NCBI GenBank assembly: GCA_025716815.1
Contig: JAIXMN010000021.1
Location: 248,001 to 312,000 of the forward strand
Source of the DNA: Dichotomocladium elegans
Taxonomy: Eukaryota; Mucoromycota; Mucoromycetes; Mucorales; Lichtheimiaceae
Direction of reading: 5' to 3'
DNA length: 64,000 nucleotides
The notes under the pieces were generated by a model. That model was not told the origin of the DNA. It did not search any database and was given only the letters and a program-made list of their open reading frames with translations. Both the position numbers and the translations under genes were made by a program. Shown here piece by piece: positions 11,581 to 22,719 of the stretch (positions within the stretch are counted from its first letter, which is position 1; each line of letters starts with the position of its first letter).

Positions 11581-11776
11581 ACACCTATAAGAATGAGAGA
11601 AGAATCCTTCGAAATCGCTCAACTTTAAGCTATTCGATGCTTCGCTGATTCGGGTCATCAGTGTCTAGCTTTCTAAGAATCTATTGCTCTTCACACCCGA
11701 CCAAAACTGCTCAATAGGATTGAGTCCAGGCAAATAGCGTGGAAGATAGGCGCATCGATATCCTCCAGACTTGATG
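11581..11776 (-). pseudogene. Relic of a Tc1/mariner transposase (C-terminal DDE part)
   Basis: Reading the minus strand from about 11772 gives GYRCAYLPRYLPGLNPIEQF and then WSGVKSNRF. This is the hallmark end of the Tc1/mariner DDE domain, where the usual form is YLPxYSPxLNPIE. It is followed by a stop and, in another frame, TRISEASNSLKLSDFEGFFS, the usual helical C-terminus. No upstream catalytic domain remains. It may be the other end of the family seen at 6398 and 39361, but no overlap exists to prove that. Confidence 0.75.
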
Positions 11777-12107
11777 TATTAGAGATGGAAGCTTATTTTG
11801 CGTGGCATCTTTCGCCGTGCATGCGACACAGCAGTGCTAGAACACGACTTCAAATTTTGGGAAAACGGTGTATTACACTCAACAAAACATGCACAATGTT
11901 TAATTTCACTTGAGGCGGGAATCTCCCTTTTTTTAAGTATTCCACGTCTCTTGCGATCACTAAAGCCCGCCGTCTGCGCCAAAAGAAAATAGTGAAAAGA
12001 CCAAAAGCAAAAGATCCTCTTCCTTGTTATCCTTACAACAATCCGAGTTCATCGTTACGCGCAGCTTGTCCTTACAAATATTAACGCAACAATACCATCT
12101 ACAAGCC
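11777..12107. other. Upstream region of the PHD-finger gene
   Basis: No gene is supported here. Frames on both strands are open for about 65 codons but show no recognisable motif. It probably contains the promoter of the PHD-finger gene. Confidence 0.35.
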
Positions 12108-13671
12108 ATGGAAGGATCGGCCGTGGGCAGCATTCCGCGCTCACTTCTTGCCCGGATCTTACTCCAGCTCCATGTCATACCTCAGCACTATGTTTTCAAT
12201 CTTGGCGATGATTTATACCGTATCCTTGTAGCAGGTCTACAAAAGTACGGCGAAACGTCCGATTTGAGCGGGTTACTCAAGTTTTGCCTCAATGAGGCAG
12301 AGGAGGTTAATCGCGCGGTCGGAGGCAAGCAGACCCAATGGTGGTGGAAGGATTTCAGCGTCAGTCGAGAAAGCGACTGGGATCGTCTTGATACTGCCTA
12401 TCCGCTAAACACATCCGAGCCTGTCAATCTTCACGTCGAAATCTTGAATGAGGAGGCAAGTTCTAAACACAGCATATATACACACACTTGTTAGCTTTGT
12501 AGAACATAAACTGGAACGTCGACGTCCTTGGTTAGGCTCGAAAGGGCGCTGTGGATATCAAGTACGCTAAAGAAGTAACTGCATTGGAGGAGAAGCGGTT
12601 ATTTTATTCATACGAGGTACAAATAGGGCAAGGGGAATACCAAATCAGGTCTCACCATCATCCATATTGCAGGACACGCCCATCCCAATTGATTCTATCT
12701 TGTGCGGCACTTTATCGTATCTTGAAAAGACTCAACAGCAATCCGTCGAGGAAATATCAGCGACAGCAACTCTGACACAGTTGATAGAGAACAGGCTGGA
12801 AAAGTTTGCACGCGAACGATACGAGCACAGGATCAGTAGCGGCAACAACCTCTGTGCAGATTCTAACTATACCTTAATGGGAGCTTTAATGCGACGGCGA
12901 CGAATTAATGATGACAACGACAGCAAGGCGAAGCCGGGATGGTGTCTTTATCTTCGGGATTACATTTCGAGTGACTCGGGCACTCTTTGGCGCGTCGTTT
13001 CCGAATACAGCACACAGACACCCGAGATCAATGTAAGCTGAGAAGGATAGATAAGGAAAAAGGAAGATGGGCTCAACAGACATGCGTAGGTGTCTGCAAC
13101 CCAGGCTTTGGCAGACATTCGCGGTATACCTACTTCTGCAAATGATCACGGCAACTCCGTGCTTGAGCCAAGCGAGTGGTCAAGGAGCTATCAGCCTGTT
13201 TATTTGTTCTACACGAATAGTGGGCTGGTGGAACGAACTCTAAACATGTCTTATGCCGCCCCGGATGACATAAAGCCAAGTGCTCAGAATGAAGATAGCG
13301 AACATACAAACGATGCGAGCGGTATTATTACATATGACGATTATCTGTTGGACGAAGATATGCCGGATTATGCACCCCAGGATGAGCAAGACGATGATGT
13401 GTGCAAGGTGTGTGGAATTCCGGACATTATAAAAGACTACAACAACATCTTTTTTTGCGATGAGTGCGATCAAGGAGTTCACCAACTCTGTGCCAACCCA
13501 CCAATCGAGAATTTTGAACTGGACCTGACACCCTGGTTCTGCCGTGAGTGTAGCCAAAGAAAAGGCCTTCCTGTTCCGCAAAGGCAGAGCGGCGAAAACA
13601 GCAACAGCAGTGACAAGGAGAATGCATTCCCCGACAGCGCACTCGGTGTTAAGCGGAAACGGGAAGAGTGA
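12108..13671 (+). CDS. PHD-finger protein of unknown role
   Basis: The spliced protein is 456 aa. A Cys4-His-Cys3 PHD finger lies at about residues 368-417 (CKVCGIPD, FFCDECDQGVHQLC, WFCREC), flanked by an acidic stretch before and a basic, Ser/Asn-rich tail after (KRKREE end, nuclear-signal-like). PHD fingers read histone H3 tails, so a chromatin role is likely. The N-terminal 260 residues are helical, with WWWKDFSVS and SRESDWDRL, and match no domain I know. Introns are 12456-12535 (GC donor, GCAAGT), 12617-12672 and 13033-13089. I took the ATG at 12108; an in-frame ATG at 12024 would add 28 residues. Confidence 0.8.
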
Positions 13672-14185
13672 TCTACTTACGATACCACCATAGCCATGAA
13701 TCCTGCTCAAAGACGTGTCCAGGCGGACATGCATCCACATATATACTGTCATTCCAATGATATAGTTCGTTCATAATAGGCTCTTGGATTCTCAGGTTTC
13801 AAATATTTTCATCGCGCAGTAGCAAAACTTCATCGTCAGCAATCTGCTTACCCACCCACAATTTTTATGGGTTCTACGCTGAGCATTTGCGAAGAAATAA
13901 AGCTTCGGGAACTCACGCAGTGGGAGCTTGCGAATATATCCGTATCCCCTCAAGTGGGGCTGGGGGCGCCTCAACCATGGTCTTCTTGCGGATGCTACAA
14001 TGGATATTCAATTTAAGAGATTACGCAGAAACAGGTAAAGATGACGTTTACCATGGTAGCTTGGAAAAACATTTAACGAGATTGATATTTATTGAAAAAC
14101 GTAAACATCTTGGATATACTTGGGATTTCTTTTTTTGGCACTTCATACATGTACAGACAAATTTTGATTTCTTATAGATTGGATT
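13672..14185. other. Convergent intergenic region
   Basis: This lies between the stop codons of the PHD-finger gene and glutamate decarboxylase. It should hold both 3' untranslated regions. No further gene was recognised. Confidence 0.45.
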
Positions 14186-16534
14186 TTAACAGATACCCGG
14201 TGCGAGTTTGATGATGACTTGATCTTCCTCGGAGGCAGTCTTTGCGTTATCAGCGTTGAAGGTGGCAGGGTTTTTGTGCATTGCGCTGTGGGCCTCCTCG
14301 GACTTTACATTTCTATAAATAAGAAAGCGAGTGAGCAGCCGACAGAATGACACGTACTCGCGTAGCACTTGGCGATATGACTTACCGGTGGTGCTCTACC
14401 GCTACCTGGTCAAGCTTATCCAGGGCCTTCAAAGCAGCGAGGATATCACGGATGAGAATATCGCAGCGAGAACGCGAGAAGTCCTCGCGTACGACGACGC
14501 GGAGAAGCTTCATGTGTTCAAGATCAGGGGCCATGGTGTAGGCGGGCACGATCCAACCACGCTCACGGAGTCGGGCGGAGATGTCGAACTCGTCGTAGTG
14601 ATGTTCGTCCTTGAGACGGAACGCAACAAGGGGCAAGCCCAAGCCGTTGCCCTGGGAAAGGATCACGAAGCGGCCGGTGGCTTCCAGACGGGCGGCGAGA
14701 AGGTCTGCGGTGGCAGTGAGGGTGGTCATGATCTTCTGGAAACCGGTGCGGCCGAGACGGATGAGCACGTAATACTGGCCAATGATGTGGGCTGCGCCCT
14801 TTGAGAAGTTGAGCGTGAACGAGGCTTGGTCGCTGCCGAGGTAGTTGATATTGAAGATCAGATCCTTGGGAAGATACTCTGGGCTGCGCCAGATGGCCCA
14901 GCCAACGCCAGGGAATGTCAAGCCGTACTTGTGTCCGGATGCATTGATCGAGAAGACGCGCGGCAGACGGAAGTCCCACTCGAGATGGGGAACGACAAAC
15001 GGCGCAACGAAACCGCCACTTGCCGCATCAACGTGAATGCCAATATCCCAACCTTCAGGCCCGCACTTTTCTTCAAGAAGATCGTTGAGTGTCTTTACAT
15101 CCTCGTAGTGGCCGGTATACTACGGGTGAGAAGAGATGGTACGTAAGCTTTGTTATATATAATATATACTTTGGGAGCACAGGCAAAGGCAGCACTGGAA
15201 CTTACAGTAGACCCAAGAATGGCGCAGACACCGATTGTGTTCTCGTCAACAAGATCAGCGGCTTTTACGGGGTCCATGTAGAGCAGATCTTCTGTAACTG
15301 CAACCTCTCTGGGCTCGATCTCGAGGTATCTAAAGCGAAGTGCAGGCAGGTTTGTTACCAAAAAATATCCCCACAGATGCGATGGGGGCGGGCGAAGGGG
15401 TGGGTGTGTTTCTTTTTTTTTTTCCCTCACTTTTCCGCGTCCCAGCCCGAAACAGATTTATCCCACGGCTACTTACAATAAAGCCTTGTGCCATGCAACC
15501 TGGCAGTTTGCGCCCAAGACCATGTTGGGCTTATCGGTGGGAAGACCCTTGGCACGGCGAAGAATCTGCCAGCGACGCTTCATGGCCAGGGTAGCAAGAA
15601 TAATGGCTTCAGAAGAGCCAACCGTAGAGCAGCCGAGTGCCTCCTCTTGCGGATCGTGCATGGGAGCATTGAAAAGCCGGGCAATCATGTTGACGCAGCG
15701 ATTCTAGTCAAGTACAGCACATTCGGTCGGTCATCTGATGGCCTTGTATGTGAAAACTCTCCCAACCCGCCCATTCCTTTCCCCCGCCTGGGGAGGAGGG
15801 CTCCCACTTACGCAAATTTCCGCAGTCTGAGGATACTCTTCGTAATCAATGAAGTTCTTGGACATGTTCTCGGCCATGAGTTTCTCCGCCTCTTCTTCCA
15901 TAAACGTAGTCACGAAACTAGCAAGATTGAGAGCAGGGTTGCCATCCAGCTGAAAACATTGAACAAGAAACGGTTACAATGGCTCCCTGGGGTCCATAGA
16001 TATAAACATAAACAGTACTTACGGCAAGCTCATCCTTGATCAAGCGATAGGCAACATCTAAAGAAGAAGAGTTGATAAGCGGATACCATTCATCCCGGTT
16101 TGATGCATGACGGACTTACTGGAAGGCATTTCCTCCTGTGGTGTGTGGAACGTGATAGGATAGACAGGTGGTTGGGGAACGGTGAGTGTGACAAAGATGA
16201 CGGTCGGGTTAGGTGGGACAAAAAATCAGCAGTGGCCAATTCATGACTTAAATTACCTCAGGCATCTCGTATCTGTTGGATCATTGGTTAGTAAGAGCAT
16301 GCTCACCCAGCCTCCTCTTGACATACCTGGGGATTTCCTCGTTGGCCCATCGGGTGCCGTAGATCGAGGTGTTTAAACCCTCGGCAACGGAGTCGGACGA
16401 AGGGGTGCGCTGAAGACGGGCTAAGAGAATTGGCGAAATGTCAAAAGGAGGAAGCCGACAGAAATCTTGAAGATAAGAGAGTGCAGATGCGAATATGTCT
16501 TACCTTCGGAGATGGCGTTGGATAGAAAAACCAT
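14186..16534 (-). CDS. GAD1: Glutamate decarboxylase (PLP-dependent)
   Basis: The enzyme converts glutamate to GABA and CO2, the first step of the GABA shunt. Family motifs: [69 protein letters not shown], and the PLP-binding lysine in NASGHKYGL (about residue 291). Ten exons encode 513 aa. Introns: 16421-16503, 16273-16326, 16136-16256, 16058-16119, 15950-16022, 15704-15811, 15330-15476, 15120-15205 and 14313-14385. Exons 3 (16257-16272) and 4 (16120-16135) are micro-exons of 16 nt each, both needed to write the conserved segment before [12 protein letters not shown]. The start [10 protein letters not shown] follows a TATA-like element upstream. The C-terminus is acidic. Confidence 0.95.
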
Positions 16535-17944
16535 AATGTGTGTGTGAAAGAAGATGGAAAGTGAATGCTAAGACGCGAAAATGAGGAAGTGTCGTCTTTT
16601 TATATCCACGCTTCTTAGGGGCCAAGCCAGCCCTGCGCTGGTATGACGAGCAAAGAGGAGATGTTGTTATGTTGTTGTGCTTCCATTGTAACGGATTAGG
16701 TGCGTATAGCTGAAACTGCGAATAGATCACACGCACGGGATGGGAATGTTTTAGTTCTTTCCTTCTTGGCAACCAGGGAGCGCGTAGCACATGGGGTCCG
16801 ATCTCTTCAGCCTATTCTTGCAGCGATCCAAGATAACATTGCTCCGAATAATACGAAGGGAAGATTCCCGCAATGACCCGAAACTACCGATCTTGTCCCC
16901 GGACCAATATGGCCCGGGGGGGACAGTAAGAAAAAAGTTATCATTCGATGCAAGCGAGAGATGTCAGTTACTGTGGAGTGAACGTGGCACATTTGGGTCT
17001 GTGCCTTTTGTAACTACCGTGGCGGAAAGAAAAAAAGAAAGCAACCAGACATTTAACCCCGACACAAAATCACTGGGAGGAACGATCTAACGTCTTGCGG
17101 GAATTCTCGTTCGTTTTTTACCGCGAACGTACTCCTTTACATTATTCGAACATGCCTGAACTTTGTTTCCATGTCCGATCTATCGAAAGGCGTTACGGCT
17201 GATGTTGTACCCAATTCAGGTATCCCTTCATGTTTGCTATTTTGCTCATTTAGTGACATTCCTTAATTTTCCGCAAATGTCGGGTGTTTCGTAATCTGTT
17301 ATGTATGGGCAATATTTACCATTACTCAGGCTTTTCTGTTTATTCGATATCGAAACCGGGAGGAGCAAAGGTGCAAGATCACTTTCTCACGCGTCCCTCG
17401 CCATCATCGCTCGTCACCCCTACCAGGGCAGAGTCCCCGGGACTGGCGGGCGGTGTGAAATACATTTGTAGTAGTTATTCTGTCCGTCCATGCAACAAGA
17501 TAATGAGATAAATATATTGGAAGCACAGCGGAGTGAGTGATATAATGCACTTTATTTTCAGCCAGAAAACACTGGGCACCAAAGAGCCTGAGGTCAATAC
17601 CGCTGCGTGGAAACAATTTACCAAAGAAAAAATAAATTAAGGTGATGGCTTCTCTCTCCTGCTTGAGCATAATATCGCCACTTTGCTTTTGTAGAAGTCG
17701 GCGAGGAAAGAAACGGGTGATGCGCCGATTATTTATAGCGAGGGGGGGGACTTTAGTGACTCTGGTAATTTACCCGATTTAGATAATTTGAAAAAACCGT
17801 GGCGCATCACTGCCGCTGTGCAGCCAAGGTTGGTAGAGTACAAAAATAAACATCCATATTATTAATATTAAGACTAGCGTACAATTTCTTCATAGCCGGC
17901 AATAGGTAAGAACTTTTTGTGTCATGTGTGTGCTCATCATACGG
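16535..17944. other. Intergenic region with the glutamate decarboxylase promoter
   Basis: A TATA-like element, TATAAAAA on the minus strand near 16596-16604, lies about 65 bp before the glutamate decarboxylase ATG. The remaining 1.3 kb up to the F-box gene's stop codon contains no gene that I recognise; open frames on either strand (for example 17404-17670, minus) have no recognisable motif. Confidence 0.5.
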
Positions 17945-19526
17945 TTACCGAACCAAATACGGATCATTAACCAATGTAAAGCACCCATCTCGTCGAGCTA
18001 TGATATCGCGCACCTGAGCGACAAGCGTCATGTCGAGTTGAGGATGATGACCTTGCATTTTCGGAGGAAGAATAAGCGTCAGGGAACGCAGGGCTCGGCA
18101 TCGACGGATGATCGGTATTAGATCACGGTGTAAAAAGCCTAATGTGATCGAAGTCAGGTTCAGACACTGGGAAGTCACCTGCATCAGCCCTGCCGGACTA
18201 AATCTAGGATGTGCGGTGATCTGAAGGTGTGTCACAGTGTCTTGTCGTTGGCATAGCGTGTCTAGGATCTTGTCGGTGACATTGGTGCTTCCCCTGAAGG
18301 CGACCGAGGCGAGGTGCGGACTAGCCTCGATCAACTTGGTAATAAGAGGACATGGTGGTGAAGTGGATGAGACGTTGGCACATTCCAAAATTCTAAGGCA
18401 AGGTAACAGCTTTGGGGTATCATCTATAAGGGCCACATTGTCAAGGTATAATGCTTCGAGGATGGCCTTTGAAAGATCCAGGAGAGGACCCAGCGCCTGA
18501 CTGATCCCCGTCAGTGCAATCGCCATACCGTTGCGGCTCGTATCATCCACGAAATATCTGCGTCTCCTGGTATGAGTTGTGGTATGCAGACCAAAATAGA
18601 CCAGATCCGGCGATTGTCGTATAAGCTGGACGAGTTTATCTATTTGCTTTTCGGTACGATTCTGGACGATAATATCGAGCGATCGGAAACGAAAACTGAT
18701 ATTAGGCGAGAAGGCAGGAAGGGCGTTTAAGCTCGGGACGATGATGCGAACATGAGGAATATCCTGGCAAAAGACCAGGTCATCTTGCGTTAGTCGGGTG
18801 TAATTAGCAAGTTCAATCTGCTCTAGGGCAAGCGAGGTAACAAGGGAAGCTGGGATGGACACGTTCTCCAGACCTTAAACCGCCAGGCACACCAAGATGT
18901 TAAGTACCGATGCTTTCGAGCTGAGCATGTTCTTTATAGAACTTACGTAATGATGTCAAGGAAATCGTTGACAATAGTCTTTTCGACGCTGGGGATAATG
19001 GAATGGCATGCTGACCGTTGTTATCATCACCGAATGCAAGATGCTGTTCAGGTGTCTTGAATGAGTTCATATTAAGCTGTGGAAAGGCGGTGTGAATGCG
19101 TTCTTGGAAACTAGACCAGTCGACAAAGAAGCGGCGCCATGATCTACAGACCATGGTACACTGAACGAGCTCCGCTTCTGATAAATGCCCAAAAACGAGG
19201 CTGATAATTTTGTCGGTCACCTGGCGCTTCATTTCCTGAGCTACAATGGATGCATTTCGCTCGAGTCGGTCGTAGCCATGGGTGCTGGGAGGAACGCAAA
19301 TGAGCCCTTGACTATATATTGTAATGGCTTCCTGCAACTTGTTTTCTTTGACATAGGCTCGCCCAGCTATCAGGTACCCTTTGGCTGTCCGTGGGGACGA
19401 GTGGATAAGGTTCATCGCTTCGCTCATGATATCCGCGGTCTGAACCACGGTCGAAGTTGTGCCATGATGCGGATGAATAGACGACGATTGTGTTGATGAC
19501 ACTTTCCTTGGAAAGAGGAATCGCAT
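17945..19526 (-). CDS. TPR / F-box / leucine-rich-repeat protein
   Basis: The N-terminal part is TPR-like (SSPRTAKGYLIAGRAYVKEN, LQEAITIYSQGL). An F-box follows (VTDKIISLVFGHLSEAELVQ, CRSWRRFF), then an irregular LRR region in the second exon (for example VTHLQITAHPRFSPAGLMQV). F-box proteins of this layout recruit substrates to SCF ubiquitin ligases; the LRRs would bind the target. One intron, 18874-18946 (GTAAGT donor), joins the exons in frame. I chose the ATG at 19526 (MRFLFPRKV), giving 502 aa; a downstream ATG at MSEAMNLIH is also possible. A second gene with the same domain order lies at 36513-38562. Confidence 0.8.
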
Positions 19527-20323
19527 GATATTAAATTGCTTGTTATTTTGGGCAATCAAGTCCACCAAGTTTACCCTCTGTTTATATAATGTCTGTGTGA
19601 TAGATTAAGGTAGCACAAGACAATCGCCTTTTCTGGGCGCTGAGCCAGGAGAAAGTTCTTTTTCCGTTGCGGCTATGCATTTTTCGGAGATGCACAGGTC
19701 AGGTGGCCAGTTTCCTTAGAACATCTCGCACACATACAGTATCGAAAACTTAATGAATGGATTTGACGATCACCAGCCTCATTGAATGAAATATCTTATG
19801 CGTTACTCTTGTCCCTTAGTCCCAACGACGAGAACGCTGATGCTAGACTATAATAACTCATCTTCTCTTCCAAAGATTTGATGGTCCTATGACCAATGTA
19901 GAAATTATGATTATAATATCCTATGCTCTCCGAAACTGGAACGCCTCTCATTCAATTTTGAATAATAGCCAGATAAAGGAAGAACGCATATTTGCAACGT
20001 TGTGTATGAACGATTCAGCTTTTCTTGTATTCTGGATATACTTGAAATGAGTTAGGAATAATTGGGCCGTTCTGTCGGGATAAGAACTTCGTTCATGGCT
20101 TCTAACGCCTACGAAAGGTAAGAACAATCCGTTAGTTTTTTTTTTTTTTTATGCACAACCACCGCTTCAGCTCGGTCCATTCGACTGCATTTTACCATTT
20201 TGATATGCGCCCTGATTCTGTCGGCATCCTGTGAATGCTTTTCAGCCATCCTTAAATGTTGAAGATAATAAACCGTAAGCAAATCTATAATATGCGGAAA
20301 AACGCAAGCATTCTCATGCTCAT
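19527..20323. other. Intergenic, nothing recognised
   Basis: AT-rich sequence with a T-run near 20137. It presumably contains the F-box gene promoter and the 3' end of the UXT gene. No gene supported. Confidence 0.45.
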
Positions 20324-20813
20324 TTACTTTTCGAGTTGGGACACTTTTTTGTCGATAAATATTTTCGCTTCATCGAGCTTGAATTGAACGTGAAAACCAA
20401 AGCCGACATTGACAAAAATATACTGGGTATCTGGGCTATATAACATAGGGTTAAAATTCGACGATCTCTTCTGGAAAGAATACAAAGGCTCATGTATATA
20501 TATATCATATGTGTAGCATACATGTGTGCCTGCACGTAAAATTCAGTGCCAATGTCGGTCAATGTTTTGATTTCTTTAAGTTCATTGTCTTGAATAGTTT
20601 GGATCTGAGCCTTTAATTTCTCACTGATCACCAGCCATTCCCTCAAGAATCAGTGTCACCGGAATGTGCGAGTACTACCCACTCTTACTATTCAGATATC
20701 GTGTTGAACACTCCGTCTCGGGAATCAAGCACGAATTTGAGGTTCGGCTTGAGTTTCAGATTGATGAAGTCGTCATATTTTTTGATCAGTGCCGATCGTT
20801 CGTCGGATCGCAT
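20324..20813 (-). CDS. UXT: UXT-like alpha-prefoldin (possibly broken)
   Basis: Three exons resemble UXT, an alpha-prefoldin coiled-coil protein that works in R2TP/URI-type prefoldin-like complexes. Exon 1 (20813-20689) gives KYDDFINLKLKPNLKFVLDS. Exon 2 (20641-20522) gives EWLVISEKLKAQIQTIQ and GTEFYVQA. Exon 3 (20435-20324) gives PDTQYIFVNVGFGFHVQF. Intron 2 (20436-20521) splices perfectly (VQAHIPDTQ). Intron 1 (20642-20688) has a good GTAAGA donor and TTGAG acceptor, but joining them makes the split codon TA|G, a stop where Tyr is expected. Either an unusual splice is used or this copy is dead; total length would be 118 aa plus stop. Confidence 0.65.
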
Positions 20814-21145
20814 GGTGGTAATTCAGAACGGGAAAAAAGCATAAGGGACTGTGCACGAAATTTTTCCCTAAAAAAAAAGACACCGCCATCTAGCTTTTAT
20901 TGTTTGACGACTATCTCCCTCAAGCCCATTGGTCAATGACGTCTCTTAGCTCAAAGGCTATACGATATTTGGATGGTCAGAAACGTCAGTGGTGAGTATG
21001 ACAAGATTGTCTCACGGAATTTAACCATGGGTGTATTCCACAAATTGGCAAGTGAAACCGATGCTTTGATATTCTTTGCTATCCGACGCCAAATTCCCCA
21101 GAACATTTGTTTTTGCTTTTCTTCCGACTTACTTACGCTCTCGTT
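20814..21145. promoter_or_regulatory. Divergent promoter region, UXT-like gene and secreted protein gene
   Basis: Both flanking genes start outward from this 332-bp stretch. No defined element is recognised, apart from an A-run near 20870. Confidence 0.4.
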
Positions 21146-22251
21146 ATGCGATCGATATTGCTCTTCATTTTCGTTTCCTTATTCTGCATCGTCGGCATTC
21201 ATGGTAATACTGATGACCATTTACAGCGTCTGCATAGATCGTCTACTTACCTTACTGGCATTCACGACGTGTAGCTGATGTCGAGAAGATACTGGCAAAA
21301 CTCAAACATCCACTTGAACATCCCTGCATCACTGAGGAGCTCAAGCTGCGCCTGCGCCGGCTAGAGCTTCGAGGCGAGCTGACCAAGGTCAACATCCAGT
21401 TGGAACTTGAACGCATTAAGGACATGATGCCCGAAAACCACTTTGTACAACTGCGTGAAGACATTGAGAAAGGTCTTGCAAAAGATGCATGGGTGCGACG
21501 TTTCTTCCGCGGAACTATGGCGGCCGATGACGATGCCTGGCGGGTGCCTTTTCTAACACCGAGCCAGAACCTAGCCGTGTCCGAGACCATTCGACGGTCA
21601 ATGCAGCGGGTACAAGATCTCGGTAGTGCAAGCTGGTGGGCCAATGTTAAAGAAGAGTTGAAAAGTCGCAAGGTGAAAGACGTAGATCGTGTGATGGACT
21701 CCATCCACGACAAAGTTGACGAGTACAAGACACTAGCCATTCAGACTACTCCGCCTGCGCCCGACGCCGAAGGATGGATCCCATGGTTCAACACCAAGCT
21801 TCATGATTGGCTCCACTGCTGTTCTAGCTGGTGGCGACACCAGTTTGACGCTACTAGCGCTGTGAGCGAAAAAGCCACCTCATCCTATGCTGTCGTCGCA
21901 GCCCACGCGAAATCCGCTGAGCTTGCCGTCAGCTCCATCGAAGCCCACGCAAAGCAGCAGGCAAAACACCTGAAACAATCTTTTGCTCAGTACTGGCTGG
22001 AAAAGGAAAAGAAGGCATGGGCTCGTGTCGGCTATACCGAGAAACAGATACAGTGGCTCTATGATCACCTGGAAAAGGCGTTCAAGAACAAAGCAGATCT
22101 GGCAAAGAACGATATCGACAACGCGTTGCATACAGTGCGCTTGTTCCTCCAGGAGGCCCGAGTCCAGTCGGCAACCCAAATCGAGCATCAGATCACCAGG
22201 ATCCAGCGATTACTGGAAGTCTGGAAGCAAGCTTTACCAACTGATCCTTGA
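21146..22251 (+). CDS. Secreted or lumenal helical protein of unknown function
   Basis: Exon 1 encodes MRSILLFIFVSLFCIVGIH, a clear signal peptide, and is joined through intron 21204-21274 to ADVEKILAKLKHPLE. Such a signal-peptide exon followed by the mature protein is common. The 344-aa product is almost all charged helix (KLRLRRLELRGELTKV, WLEKEKKAWARVGYTEKQI) with several tryptophans and no membrane segment. It probably enters the secretory pathway. I do not recognise a family. Similar helical pairs occur in fungal proteins with repeated helix-turn-helix segments, so a repeat protein is possible. Confidence 0.75.
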
Positions 22252-22719
22252 TAAAAACCCGTCCATCTCCTCTAATCCTTCTTCCTCGTCTTCGTTTTCC
22301 CAGACATAGTGCAAAACTTAAAATCATAAAGCTGATTATCGAGACGAAACGTCCCTTTGTAATTTTCTGCTACCAACTTATTGGAGTGAGAGTATGTTTC
22401 CAATGTAACCATTTAACGTTGTTGATATCTGAATTTCGTTCTTGGATAAAGAGATGAGGACCTCTGACTATTGTTGCTATGACAATTTAGACTGGTGAGG
22501 GCAGATACTATGCACGAAGGGCTAGCTTGATTGATTACTAGATAGAAAAGAACGACAGAGAAAGGATGACCTCTCAGCTATGGCCATCGCATGAGAGAAT
22601 TAATTTGAATGGTTCAAAGCGTCAAAATATTCTACTACTATGTTGGCATAATGAGATGAAACATGATAAAATTCAGCTTTATTTGACCTTTGGCTTTTTT
22701 TTTAAAGTGAATAGACTGC
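22252..22719. other. Intergenic, nothing recognised
   Basis: AT-rich stretch between the secreted-protein gene and the ubiquitin-ligase pseudogene. No gene supported. Confidence 0.4.

Noticed and set aside
17404..17670. 88-codon minus-strand frame
   Set aside because: No recognisable motif, no paralogue, no splice context; it lies in a plain intergenic region.
18874..18907. A 34-nt intron in the first F-box gene (GTACTT donor)
   Set aside because: Too short; the GTAAGT donor at 18946 gives a normal 73-nt intron and keeps the frame.
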